NCBI RefSeq assembly: GCF_019393635.1
Contig: NC_057867.1
Coordinates: 61,765,992 to 61,829,991 of the forward strand
Source of the DNA: Dromiciops gliroides
Lineage: Eukaryota > Chordata > Mammalia > Microbiotheria > Microbiotheriidae
Reading direction: 5' to 3'
Length of the DNA stretch: 64,000 nucleotides
In this document: piece by piece, positions 51,044 to 61,760 of the stretch
How the letters are laid out: the number at the start of each line of letters is the position of its first letter
How positions within the stretch are numbered: the stretch's first letter is position 1
Position numbers and translations under genes: made by a program
The notes under the pieces: generated by a model
The model's input: the letters and a program-made list of their open reading frames with translations, nothing else
Told to the model about the DNA's origin: nothing
The model's database searches: none

Positions 51044-51352
51044 TTTCATTTTATTCTTTCTCTGCTTCCTCTTTTCTTTTCCTTGTTCCTCCTTATTTTT
51101 CCTTCTTCCTTTTTTTCTTTCTTCTTCCTTTTCCTCTTTCTCCTTCTCCTCCTCTTCTTCATCCCTTTCTTCCTCTTCCTCTTCTTCCTCCTCCTCCTCT
51201 TCTTCATCTCCTACTTCCTCTTCTTCTTCTTCTTCTTCTACTACTTCTTGTTCTTCTTCTACTAGTTCTTGTTATTCTTGTTCTTCTTCCTCTTCTTCTT
51301 CTTCATCTCCTTCTTTTTCCTTTTCTTCTTCTTCATTAACTTCCCCTTCCTT
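51044..51352 (+). repeat. 300 bp polypyrimidine tract (CTT/TCC)
   Basis: Nearly uninterrupted C/T with cttctt, tcctcc and ttcttc units. The plus strand is pyrimidine and the minus strand purine, so triplex (H-DNA) formation is possible. Confidence 0.9.
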
Positions 51353-52135
51353 CTCTCCAGTGGAGGCCTGGATTCTAATCTTTCTGAAATTCCTATGAAA
51401 AATTTCGCTTAAAATGCAACATTTCTACTCAACATTCTCTTGCTCTCTACTAAATGCCCCAAACTTAGAGACTAGTTTTATTATAGAACTTTTGTTTATA
51501 AGGTTTGAAATATTTGTTTACAAGTGAGATTTGGGGTTTGTGCTTAAATCAAATGCATGCTTTTCAAAGAATACAATCCTATTCCTCTCCTCATCATGGA
51601 AAAGCATCCTTCATAATAAAAGAGTATGTATTATGAATATAATTTTAAATACCTTCTAGCTAGAAGAAAGATTTATTTATAAATTACAGTGCTTGTGAAT
51701 CCTTTGATATTACATGAGCTTCAAACATCTCCACAAAAGGTTGTAGGTTTTCATTTTGACTTTTTGTTTTCTACAATTTGATTGCTATATTGCTATTTTT
51801 CACCCTTTATAATAAGAGTTATAGTAAGTAATTCCATAATATGAAATGTTTACTTGTTATGTTTGTGAATGCAATTCAATATTATGCAATAAATTTGCTG
51901 TTTTAATTTCCAAACCTAACAGCAGAGTAGATTTGCATAGGCAGTGTAATGAGTGGTCTCTGCAATTACTGTGGAAAGGGCTCAGACTGAGTTTAACAGC
52001 TTTCAAAGGAAATTACTATTATAGTTAGAAATTTTGGCACCTGAAACTGGGTAGAACATGAAGTTGGTGTGACTCTGAAAAATCACCTCTCCTGGGAGTA
52101 AAGACACGATGATGGAACTTGCCTATTTTCTCTGG
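51353..52135. other. Intergenic, AT-rich, nothing recognised
   Basis: No gene. It is AT-rich with no recognised repeat. Confidence 0.4.
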
Positions 52136-52139
52136 AAAG

Positions 52140-52490
52140 AGCATTTGATTTGGAATCAGTAGACCTGGGTTCAAATTCCGATTCTGCCACTTACTAGTTG
52201 ATCTTGCCAAGTCCTTTAATTCTTGTCTCTGGACCTTGGTTTCCTCATCTTCAAGATGAGAGCCTTTCCAACTTCTAAATACTGTGATGTAGAGGGGCCC
52301 AAATGAGAGGCAGCATAATTGTGAAGGACTTGAGGTCAGGGCGACTTGGGTTCAAATCCTACCTCATGTACTTATTATGCCTGTGACCCTAGGCAAGTCA
52401 TTTAACCTGTTTTCCTTATCTGTAAAAGGAGAGGGTTAGACTTCCTGGCTGCTGAGATCTCTTCCTGCTCTAAATCTATGAAATCTGAAA
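52140..52490 (+). repeat. Two MIR elements (+)
   Basis: 52144-52290 (gatttggaatcagtagacct, then ggtttcctcatcttcaagat) and 52305-52490 (gaggcagcataattgtgaag, then ctgtaaaaggagagggttag) are separate old MIR copies in the same orientation. Confidence 0.65.
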
Positions 52491-53015
52491 ATGCATGCCC
52501 ATAACGTGCTTCAGAAAAGAGGCTTCCTTTCTCTGAAAGAGACAATCATAAGGACTGGAATGGAGTGCATTGACTGGTCCATTTCTCATAATCCTGGCTC
52601 TTGACTAAATCCACTCCCTCCTTTGGTTCTTTAAAAATGGTTAAAGCAAAAGGCCACAGTTCCGTAATAACTTCTGAGTTAGGAAGCTAAGAGTGTGCTG
52701 TGACAGTGGCGTAGATGATTATGTCTGTTCAGGATTTACCTGTCCCACAGTGGTGGCCTGGGCCTCAGGATTCTTTATTATTTTTGCATTTGGTCAAGAA
52801 ACTAATTGAAAAACACTCCTGTTTCTACATTTCTTTTTCCTGATGTCCATACCCTTGCTGACTTCCAGAGGTTTATAGTTTCATCCAAATACTCTACCAC
52901 AACTCTGCTGGGCCTATGAATTCAGAGTAACCAGAGAATGTACTGAAGGTTTCCATAGGATGTGTCACTGTTAAAGACAAAATGATTGATTATGTGGATG
53001 TAGAAAGTGACCTTC
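52491..53015. other. Intergenic, nothing recognised
   Basis: No feature was identified. Confidence 0.4.
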
Positions 53016-53031
53016 CATAATGTAAAGGAGG

Positions 53032-53185
53032 GCAGGGGGCAGCTAGGGGGCACAGTGGATAAAGCACCAGCCCTGGATTCAGGAGTACCTGAGTTCAAAT
53101 CCGGCCTCAGACACTTGACACTTACTAGCTGTGTGACCCTGGGCAAGTCATTTAACCCCCATTGCCCCATAAAAAAAAGTACATA
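53032..53185 (+). mobile_element. Short CORE-SINE with perfect target duplication
   Basis: The head carries a small change (ctagggggcac). The CORE and A-run are intact. The 16 bp duplication CATAATGTAAAGGAGG is exact at 53016-53031 and 53186-53201. Confidence 0.94.
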
Positions 53186-53344
53186 CATAATGTAAAGGAG
53201 GTGGGAGGCTGCTGATTCTTATCCAACTAAAGCAGTATGAAGTATGGATAAAAGATTTTATGCAACAGTATAATTCACATCAGAAAGCTCAACATGGAAT
53301 TATAGGATTTTGAGCAGGAAGAAAAATAGTAATAGCTAACATTT

Positions 53345-53480
53345 ATCAATCAATCAGCCAGCATTTATTAAGCATCTACTGTATGTGTGCCAGGCACTGG
53401 GGATAAAAAGACAAAAATGAAATAATCCCTGCCCTCAAGGAGCTGAGCGTCTAGCTGCGGGAGACAATGTACATATGGAT
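53345..53480 (+). repeat. Unclassified old dispersed repeat
   Basis: The phrase agcatctactgtatgtgtgcc, then aggcactggggataaaaag and ctgccctcaaggagctgag also occurs in part at 39480, 55050 and 55440. It is a known type of old mammalian repeat text, but I cannot name the family. Confidence 0.45.
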
Positions 53481-53579
53481 GTAAATATATACTAAATAAG
53501 GAAAATATTCAAGGTTATATATACATTTGTATTACATGGTACATGTATTATATACACATATATGTGGATGCATATGTGT

Positions 53580-53581
<2 letters not shown>

Positions 53582-53612
<31 letters not shown>
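53582..53612 (+). repeat. (CA)n microsatellite
   Basis: A pure CA run of about 31 bases next to the LINE fragment that follows. Confidence 0.95.
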
Positions 53613-53616
<4 letters not shown>

Positions 53617-53850
53617 TTGGTTATTGTCTGTTCTTGAAGAGGACCAAAATGACATCACTTTGTTAGAATCAGGTTACAGTGTGTCCAGCTGTGGCTGATC
53701 AGACCAATATGAGCTCAAAGTCTTCTACCACAGGCTGGGCACAAATGGTCCATGTGAACATTTGGGGGGGAATTCTCTCAAGTTTCTTTTGAGCTACTTC
53801 AATTGTGCTTTGCTCATAGAGCACAGCACCTTCGCTGATGTGGCCATGCC
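53613..53850 (-). mobile_element. RTE-like LINE 3' end (minus)
   Basis: The plus strand reads gaagaggaccaaaatgacat, then cagctgtggctgatcagacc and ccatgtgaacatttgg. It is the inverse of the fragment at 63305-63605, and the 3' end resembles the tails of the long SINEs at 28517 and 47931. Assignment to RTE is tentative. Confidence 0.45.
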
Positions 53851-53854
53851 ATAT

Positions 53855-54075
53855 GTGTGTGTGTGTGTGTGTGTGCGTGTGCGCGTGTGCATACACACAC
53901 AGATATATATATACACACATGTATACATACATGTATATACGATATGTGTAATCTCAGATTGACATATATGTGTGTATGTACAGATCACCTTTTTATTTAT
54001 TTTGTACATTTATGTGCATATATCTCATCTTGCATGTTTATATATATGTGTGTGTGTGTGTATAAATATATACAC
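53855..54075. repeat. TG/CA/TA microsatellite cluster
   Basis: Runs of TG (53856-53888), TATACACA and ATATATGTGTG alternate over about 200 bp. Frames in this stretch are repeat artefacts. Confidence 0.85.
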
Positions 54076-54109
54076 ATATATCACTCCAAGGTTCTGCAAA
54101 ATGCGTTAT

Positions 54110-54420
54110 ATGTTTGATCATATTTGAACCTCACAACAACGCTGAGGCAGATGCTGTTATTGTTCCCAGTTTACAGATAATGATGAACCAGTCTGAGAGA
54201 AATAAGTGGTGTGCCTTGCCCACACTCACCTAGCTTGGAAGGGTCAGAATTCTGGTCTTCCCAACTTTAAGTCCAGCCCTTTAAGGAGCCTTCAAGTTCA
54301 TGTAGTCCAACACTCTCTTATGAGATGGGAATGGAGCCTTTTAGAGATTATGTGGCTTGCCAAATCATATAGTAGTTGAGCAGAGATTTGAACTCAGACT
54401 TTCTGACCCCAAGTGAAATG
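54110..54420 (-). repeat. MIR-related elements (minus)
   Basis: About 54110-54285 (cacaacaacgctgaggcaga, then tagcttggaagggtcagaat) and 54285-54415 (aggagccttcaagttcatgt, then tatgtggcttgccaaatcat) are separate old copies. Confidence 0.55.
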
Positions 54421-55040
54421 AGCATGGAAGCTGCTAGTGCAGAAGAAACCCAGTTAGAGGCTGTTGTTTTTGCTACAACATAATATAGATCCTCAGGTAT
54501 TCTACTTAGGAGAATTAGTGAAGACATTTGAAAAGGGGCTACTGGGCAAAAGCAATTAGGCACCTGCTTTCAAATGCTCACTTAATAATTGCCCTATTGC
54601 ACAGACTGGAAAGAAGTGATGTCCATCGTTTCTCTTCAAGTGCTATGAAGTGAGGTGTCCCAAATGAAAAGCTTAAGAGACCCTTCCCCATGGTCTCTTC
54701 CAGGCCCAGCTCTGACACTCACTATGCGAGCGACATGGCCTGAAGGCACTTCTCCTTTAGGAGGCACAGTTCCTTCTTCTGTGAGCTGAGGCTGATGGTA
54801 CTCACATCTCCTGGCTCACAGGGCTCCTATCAGGTGAACACTTTGTGATCTCTAAATCTCGATAGAAATGAAGTGTGGCGGTGGCAGTAGGCCCTTGGGC
54901 TTTGCCAAGAGTCTTCGAGAAGGGCATTAAACATGCTAAAGGTAAAGTATTTGCCTTCAGAATACAAATTTCATCAACAAGTACAGTTTCTTTCTTCCAT
55001 CCTCTACCATTCACCTTTATCAGCATGGCATAGGGGAAAG
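54421..55040. other. Intergenic, nothing recognised
   Basis: No gene. Short open frames on the minus strand at 54348-54563 and 54802-55053 lack support. Confidence 0.4.
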
Positions 55041-55114
55041 AACAGTCAGTCACTTGGAACTTATTAAGCTCCTACTATGTGCCAGGCAATGGGATAAGCA
55101 CTGGGGACACAAAG

Positions 55115-55300
55115 AAAGGAAAGAAACACTGGGCTTGGAGCCAGAAGACTTGGGTTCAGATCTTGGCTCTGACATTTATTGTGTTTGACCATGGTCAGGT
55201 CACTTTACCTCTCTGAGCCTCGGTTTTTCTCATCTGTAAAATGGGTATCATTATCCTTTCCCTACTTCACAGGGTTGTTGTGGGGAAAGTGCATCATAAT
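55115..55300 (+). repeat. MIR (+)
   Basis: Pattern gggcttggagccagaagact, CORE-like region, then cctcggtttttctcatctgt and gggttgttgtggggaaagtg. Confidence 0.65.
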
Positions 55301-55584
55301 GCACAATAAACATGTGAGATGTCACCAGATTCAGGTTAGGAAGTAGATATGCTAAGATGAAAGAATTCCTTAGCATGTTGTAACATGGTCAAATGATTTG
55401 CTCGTTAAACATTATTGAAGTCAAGTTACCAAACATTTATTAAGCACTTTTATGTACAAGGTTCTGGGTATACAAAGATGAAAAGGAAACATGGGCGCTG
55501 TCCCGAAGGAACTTAGGTTTTACAAAGGAAGGCAATCAAGCATACACAGATAAATATATATCCGATAATTTGTAGAGTAAGGGA

Positions 55585-55920
55585 GTGAGGCAGTATGGTA
55601 CAGTGGAAAGTGCTGGGTTGAATCACAGAACCTGGGTTGAAATCTTGACTTTGCTGTTCACTACCTGGGTTATTCTTCTGCAAGTTCTTTCACCTCTCTT
55701 GGCCTCATTTATTTATTTATTTTGGTGAGGCAATTGGGGTTAAGTGACTTGCTCAGGGTCACATAGCTAGTAAGTGTCAAGTGTCCAAGGCTGCATTTGA
55801 ACTCAGGTCCTCCTGCCTCCAGGGCTGGTGCTTTATCCACTGCACCACCTAGCTGCCGTCCCTTAGTTTCTTCATCTATCAAAATAGGCGGTTAGAAGAG
55901 ATGACTTCAAAAATCCCTTC
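55585..55920 (+). repeat. MIR interrupted by a SINE
   Basis: MIR head at 55585-55705 (gcagtatggtacagtggaaa, then ttggcctca) resumes at about 55862 (ttagtttcttcatctatca) and ends near 55920. The interruption is the minus-strand SINE at 55720-55860. Confidence 0.65.
55720..55860 (-). mobile_element. Short CORE-SINE inside a MIR
   Basis: Reverse CORE (gacttgctcagggtcacata) and head (caccacctagctgccgtcc) are present. A TTTA-repeat precedes it. Confidence 0.88.
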
Positions 55921-55939
55921 TAGTCCTAATTCTAGGACA

Positions 55940-57320
55940 CTATGAAGACTTGAGGGTGGAGTAATGAAAATTATTGTAGAGTTGAACCTTAAAGGAAGGC
56001 AAGGATTCTAAGAGGCAAAGGTGATATGTGAATACCTTCAAGGCATGGGGCATGATCTGTATTGAGAACATGCAGATGGGGAGATGGGTTGTTGGGTTCT
56101 GGAAAGGGTTACTAGGCCAGTTTGGTTGGCCTGTACTGTGTAAAGGGAAAGAATGGGTAATAAGTCTGGAAAGGTAGGTGGAAACTAGATTAAGGAAGGA
56201 TTTAAATGCCAGGCTAAAGTTAAGTGTTTTACCCTGGAGGCTGAGTGATGTGGTCAGACCTGATCTTTGGAGAAGGGAGAGACTGGAAGCAGAGAAAGCA
56301 ATTAGGAGGTTATTGCAGTAGTCCAGATGAGAGATGAGAAGGGCCCAAAATAGGATATTGCTTGTGTGAGTGAGGAGAAAGGGATAAGTGGGACACATGT
56401 AGAGGGAGAATGGACAAGACTTGGCAGCTGATTGGTTATGGGGGTTGTAGATTTAAGGGAGTGTGAAGAGTCCAAGAACTTTCTGAGGTTGTGAATCTGG
56501 AAACTGGGTGGCTGAGAGAATGGTAGAGCCCTTAATAGGAAAAGGAAACTTTGGAGCAAAGGGACAGGGGGAAAATGAGTTCTGTTTTGGCCCTGTTGAA
56601 TTTGAGATGCTTATGGGACATCCAGGAGGATATTTAACCAACTGTCTGGTTAAAGTGGGACTGGAACTCAAGAAAGAGATTAGGATTGAATGTATACATA
56701 TGGAATCATTTGCTTAGATGTGATCATTGAACTCATGGGAGCTATAAGGCAGCTAGGTGGTGCAGTGGGTAGAGCACTGGGCCTGGAATCAGTTCAAATC
56801 TAGCCTCAGACACTTACTAGTTGTATGACCCTGAGCAAGTCACTTAAAATCTGTCTGTGTCAGTTTCATCATCTGTAAAACTCCCAGAGTTGTTGTGAGC
56901 CTAAAATCAGATAATATTTCTAAACTTGGTAAGCCTTAAAAGGCCATATAAACGATAGCTTTTGTTATTATTAATACTAATTAATGGGATCACCATACAA
57001 GAGGGTTTACAGAGAAAAGTGAATAAGTTCCAGGATAGAGCTTTAGGGAATACTCATGCTTAGAGGGGCAAGGATAGAAGAAGATCCAACAAAGGAGCCA
57101 GGGAAAGGTAGACTAAAGGTAAACCAAGAAAGAAGAGTTTGACAAATAGCAAGGGAGCAGAGAGTATCCCAGAAGGAGGGGGTACTTGACATTGCCTAAA
57201 GCTATGGGCAAGATGCATGAAAACTAAGAAGGGGCCAATGGATGAAGCAGTTAGGAGAAAAGAGAGAGCAGGAACAGAAGAAAATAGCTGGGTTAGATGT
57301 AACCATGTTTGTAGGCATCA
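55940..57320 (-). repeat. Long ancient dispersed repeat, unclassified
   Basis: The plus-strand text (aggttattgcagtagtccag, gtgatgtggtcagacctgat, tgagatgcttatgggacatcc, tccaggatagagctttaggg) belongs to a repeat I recognise as widespread in mammals but cannot name. It is interrupted by a SINE at 56748-56965. It could be an LTR- or DNA-element derivative. Minus-strand frames at 55940-56671 are debris. Confidence 0.45.
56748..56965 (+). mobile_element. SINE with L2-like tail
   Basis: The head ggcagctaggtggtgcagtg and CORE are followed by cagttgttgtgagcctaaaat-type text and an agataatatttctaaact tail. Same subtype as 33657 and 46242. Confidence 0.7.
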
Positions 57321-57857
57321 GGGAAGTAGCCAGTAGATAGGAAGGAATGGGATCAAGGGTACAAATAGAGAAGTGGGCTTTGGCAAGGAGAAGAGCCACC
57401 TCTTTGTGGTTAATCAGCTTTTACAAAGATATTCACTACAAAGAAATAGCAAGAACAGAAGTTAAAACCATTCCTCCTTCTAACATCTGGGGGGCATGCT
57501 CTCCCCCTTATCATTGCTTTGTGTTGAAAGTGGGGTCTCTACACAGCATTAATCTCACTAAGTTCACTTCCAAACACAGAATAGCCAATGGATGAATTGC
57601 TATAGCTCCCTCTTGGCCACCTTCCATCTATGCTGGGTCAAACCAGTCACTCAGGCCTTCACTCCTCACCATTTTGGCTGGCTCTCAGATCTCTGGTGGC
57701 TTGGCATTCCAGCCCTTTGAAGCTCACAAAGCTGCAGATGTCTCTAATGCTCCTTTACTTAAAAGCAAATGAACAAAGTCAAAGAACAGTGGTCTATCTA
57801 TATTCATGGGCCCCATGTTGCCCAGAGTGGGGAGAGCCTGAGGTCTCTTCCTATCCA

Positions 57858-57944
57858 TAGCCTGTCGTCCCCATAGTGGCTAGCAAACTGTCTTTCAGAA
57901 GTAGAGTCTCCAAGAAATGTTTGTTGATTCATTTCTTCATCGAA
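57858..57944 (+). repeat. 87 bp perfect direct repeat, copy A
   Basis: 87 bp starting tagcctgtcgtccccatag and ending atttcttcatcgaa is identical to 59377-59463. The centre contains ctgtctttcagaagtagag. The two copies bracket 1432 bp that include the LTR relic. Confidence 0.95.
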
Positions 57945-58245
57945 GACAACATGTCTCCCTCACTCAGATGCAGTCAGGCAGGAAAGAGAAAACAGGCTTG
58001 CTCTGGCCAGTTAGCATCTGAGTTAGAGCGAGCAAACTTTGAATGGGTGGAGGATGGGGCCCCTTTCAGTGACAAGGAAGACTAGGCTCTTAATTGGGAT
58101 CTCTACCTCTATTCTATTCTCTCTCAAGGTCACCCTATACACCAGTTCCCAATTATTTTTTCTCAAAACACCATTTTGGGTATGATTATCTTCTGCTTAG
58201 AAAATTTCTAGGGCTGTTGCCTACAGCTCCAATGCCCTATGCTGG
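57945..58245 (+). repeat. Unassigned sequence and L2-like left flank of the LTR relic
   Basis: About 58150-58245 (cttctgcttagaaaatttct, then ttgcctacagctccaatgcc) reads like an L2 segment that continues at 59054 (cattcagggtcctccacaat), consistent with insertion of the LTR relic into it. Confidence 0.5.
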
Positions 58246-59049
58246 TGTAATGGGGGAGAAACTGATAGGAGAAAGCACGTGGGTCCTTAGGATTCCTCTG
58301 TAAAGAATTACACTCTCGCACAAGACCTAATTAGGAATAAGAGAACAGGTTTATTGGGGTACAAGAGAAACCGGCCGGGAGGAAGGTTTTGCCAGAACAA
58401 AACGCCCAACGTGGGGCGCCAGATGTAATGGTAGGAAATGGGGTATGGGTTTGGTTAGGGGTTGGGGTTCTTGGGAATTCCTCTTTAAAGAATTACACCC
58501 TCTTGCACACAAAAGTAGTTAGAATAAGGTGATAGTTTATTTAGGAGCAAGGGAAGGGAAGGGTGGGGGGAGGGAAACCATGAAAGAAATCCTTGGACTT
58601 TTCATGGGGAGATTGGCATAAAGCACATGGCTCAGAGGTACCAAATCTCCTCGAACAGGAGACTGGAAGGTACTTTTATAGAGGACTGGTGGGGGTGGAC
58701 CATCTGCCAGTGAAAAGTTCCTTTAGTGAGAGAGGACCATCCCCCACTGGTGGTAGCTGGGGGAATTGGGTGAGGAGGGGAGGACCATCCCCCACTGGTA
58801 GTGACTAGAGGAATTGGGTGAGGGGTGGCTACGGACCCCTCTTCAGAACACAAAGGCCGCAGCCACACCCAAACTTATCTCCCCAGGGTAAGGGAGACCA
58901 GAATGAAGGGTAGGAATCTGAAGCTAGCTCAGTCCGATTTGGTTCAGCTTATCTCTCTAGGCCTTATCTGTCCTCTGGTTTAGTTTCTCAAGGAGAAGCT
59001 TCCTTGATGTGCCCCAGAGAACTTCTGGGGTGCTCTGTACCCCATGACA
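58246..59049 (-). mobile_element. Broken LTR retrovirus-like relic (fossil)
   Basis: An 804 bp remnant in minus orientation. It begins TGTAATGG and ends GACA on the plus strand, and is flanked by CTGG (58242-58245, 59050-59053). A nearly whole LTR lies at 58424-59049, and the terminal part of a second LTR at about 58246-58372, recognised by shared text such as aaagaattacac and an antisense poly-A-type TTTATT. Between them, 58404-58421 resembles a tRNA-Lys primer-binding site, suggesting a beta-type (ERV-K-like) element. Almost all of the internal region is absent. It is clearly broken. It sits in an L2-like repeat. Age cannot be given beyond 'old, LTRs clearly diverged'. Confidence 0.7.
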
Positions 59050-59053
59050 CTGG

Positions 59054-59376
59054 CATTCAGGGTCCTCCACAATTTGACCCCTTCCCCTTTCTAGTCTCCA
59101 TCATGACTTCCATGTACTTTCTCCTCATTTCTGTTCTCCAAGGCTTTGGTCACCCCAGTCCCTCTACCTTAGATGCGCATCTCCTTCCTTTCCACTTCTC
59201 AAAGTGCACTCTGCCTTCAAAGATACCTTCCTTCTGGTCTTTCTTGACCACTCCACGGTTCAGAGATCATTTCTTCTGCTCAATGCCAAAGTACCATGCA
59301 TTTATGTATATGTTCTGGGTCTCCACCCCCCCCCCAGCTCTATTGTATTCCCAGCTGTATTGCCCTCAAGGGCAAC
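59054..59376 (+). repeat. L2-like right flank
   Basis: cattcagggtcctccacaat, then tcaaagtgcactctgccttc and cttctggtctttcttgacc match the L2 3' layout interrupted by the LTR relic. Confidence 0.5.
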
Positions 59377-59463
59377 TAGCCTGTCGTCCCCATAGTGGCT
59401 AGCAAACTGTCTTTCAGAAGTAGAGTCTCCAAGAAATGTTTGTTGATTCATTTCTTCATCGAA
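59377..59463 (+). repeat. 87 bp perfect direct repeat, copy B
   Basis: Identical to copy A at 57858-57944. After it the sequence continues into tatttagtaaatgtttatta, a common old-repeat context, so copy B is more likely the original position. Confidence 0.95.
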
Positions 59464-59644
59464 TATTTAGTAAATGTTTATTATGTGCCAGGACCCAAAA
59501 GAGAAAGCAGACACAGTCCCTGTCTTCACAGGCCTTACAACCTGCTAGTTGATTATAATGGAAAACAACTAAAAATGTGTTACATTGCTGATATTTGTTT
59601 TTGGGTTTTTTGTTGTTGGGTTTTTTTTTGCATAGGGATAGCAT

Positions 59645-59794
59645 TTTTTTGTGTGTGTGTGGGGCAATGGGGGTTAAGTGACTTGCCCAGGGTCACACAG
59701 CTAGTAAGTGTCAAGTGTCTGAGGTCGGATTTGAACTTAGATCCTTCTGAATCCAGGGCCGGTGCTTTATCCACTGCACCACCTAGCTGCCTCC
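59645..59794 (-). mobile_element. Short CORE-SINE (minus)
   Basis: A T/GT-run is followed by reverse CORE (acttgcccagggtcacacag) and head (caccacctagctgcctcc). Confidence 0.9.
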
Positions 59795-60734
59795 GTGATA
59801 AGATTTTTAAAATTATTTTGTGGTATATAATCTGTGGCACAAATCCACTCTGAAAATCCAGTTCGGTCCCATTTTCAGTTGTGACAATTTCACAAAATTG
59901 ATGTAGCATAATTAAAATTGTTCAGTACAGTTAACATTCTCTCTGATATTAGAACAGGAATGCTGTTGCAAGGTCATTGCATTCAAATTACAGAGCTTGT
60001 GTTTTGCACCATGTTTAGAAAAGATTTTAAGTGTGGGATACAATCTTCAAACTAGCTACTAGAAAAGGTAAGCCATGTCCACTGAGGCACTCACTACATT
60101 ACTGTGGAAACTTCATTCCTACAGCAGCAGAGGCCTCTAAGTTTCTTTATAACTCAAAGGACTGTATGTTACAGTTTGATGCATTAGCCCAGATTTGGCA
60201 GAGCCCATAACTAATTAGCCAGGAAGGGCCTTAATTAAAGCGGTTTGGATTTGACCACTTTGGAGGCCCAGGAGCCTGCTGCCAGATGTTCAAGACAGTA
60301 AGTAGTGTATTTCAAATCAATGTGCCACGCCTTTCCTTACAGTTTAGCTACTTGTAAGACCTTCTGCTGGGGAAAGGAATCAGAACTACTGAATAAAACA
60401 TGAAGTTTGGAGTAATTTGTGGATTTCTATTTTATGTATTAATCCTGTCTCTTGATTCCCTCTCAGTACAGGTGCTCAAGACTTGGCTAGCTCTTATTTT
60501 TAAATTTTCTCTTGGTAAGCTTCTTACGGTTGCGAAAAATTTAAAGTTATTTTAGTTGGTTTGGAATGGAGTCATGTTCAATGGTGTAACTTCCACAGAT
60601 ATTTGGTTTGATGTCAAAATAATCCAGTTCCTTTAAAAAGTCAGGTAACTAAACCATGCTGAGTCATTGAGCCATTCAGCAGAGATAGCAAGGGAAGAAA
60701 TTAGAAACAGCTGGAGGAGACAGAATTGAAAACT
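59795..60734. other. Intergenic, nothing recognised
   Basis: AT-rich, without gene or named repeat. Confidence 0.4.
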
Positions 60735-60889
60735 CTAACTCTCTCTTCCCTCTTCCCCCCTCTCCCTCTTCCCCTTTACCCCCCTCTCCCCCTCTCTCCC
60801 TCTTCCCCTCTCTCCCTCGTTCCCCCTCTCCCCCCTCTCTCTTCTCTCCACTCCCCTCTTTCTTCCCTTTTCCTTGTCCCTCTCTTTTT

Positions 60890-60926
<37 letters not shown>

Positions 60927-61035
60927 CCTCCCTCCCTCCTTCCCTCTCCCTCCCTCCCTCCCTCCCTCTCCCTCTCCCTCTCCTCCCTGTCTCCCTCCCC
61001 TCTCCCTTTCTCTCTCCCCCTCTGACCCCCACCCC
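60735..61035 (+). repeat. 300 bp polypyrimidine tract (CCCT/CTCT)
   Basis: Almost pure C/T with ccctctccc, tctctctctc and ccctccctcc subruns. The frames on both strands here are artefacts. It could form triplex or i-motif structures. Confidence 0.92.
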
Positions 61036-61079
61036 CTTCTTTGCATGACTTTGTCAAAAAACCAAACTTCTGGCCGGCT

Positions 61080-61440
61080 TAGTATAATAGGAGGGTAGTG
61101 GATCTGGAGTTGGAAAGCCTAATGCTCTGCCTCAGCTTTGCTGCTTACTGTGACCTCGGGCCAGTCATTTTCCTTTCTCAAGATCCCAGTTTCCTCCTTT
61201 ATAAAATGACAACCTAGTGTGAGAATCATAAGTTCCTCTGTGAATTTTGAGCTGAAGGGGACCTCAGAAGGCCATTTGGTGTGACTCAGTTTACAGAAGA
61301 AGAAACTGGGGGCTCAGAAAGGTAATGTGAATTTCTCAATGTTACTTACGTAGGTGTAAAGTGATGGATCTGGGACCTGAGCCCAGGTCTTCTGACTCTT
61401 AAGTCCCACTGTTCTTTCTACTGCATCAAGATCAGAGGAA
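61080..61440. repeat. MIR (+) followed by a MIR-related element (minus)
   Basis: 61080-61215 runs tataataggagggtagtgga to cctcctttataaaatgac. 61240-61435 runs ttttgagctgaaggggacct to cttctgactcttaagtcccac. Confidence 0.55.
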
Positions 61441-61584
61441 TTTCATAGGCATTTACTATATTTATGCATTAGCAAAATGGCAGTAGCTTAATAAGACAAC
61501 AAGACGTGGTCTGGAAGGTGGGTTGAATTGGTGGACCGACTGACTGACCCAATAGCGAGAGTGTTGATTACAAATTAGAGGAGG

Positions 61585-61760
61585 TGGGGGCAGCTAGGTG
61601 GTGCAGTGGATAGAGCACTGGCCCTGGATTCAGGAGGACCTGAGTTCAAATCCATCTCCAACACTTGACACTTACTAGCTGTGTGACCCTGGGCAAGTCA
61701 CTTAACCCCAATTGCCTCACCAAAAAACCCCCCAACAAACAAAAAAATAAACAAAAAAAG
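61585..61760 (+). mobile_element. Short CORE-SINE, A-rich tail
   Basis: The head, CORE and an A-rich tail with C interruptions are present. The B box is intact (agttcaaatcc) with a small deletion after it. Confidence 0.9.

Noticed and set aside
60676-61098. Arg/Glu/Gly-rich and Ser/Leu/Pro-rich frames
   Set aside because: Artefacts of the polypyrimidine tract.
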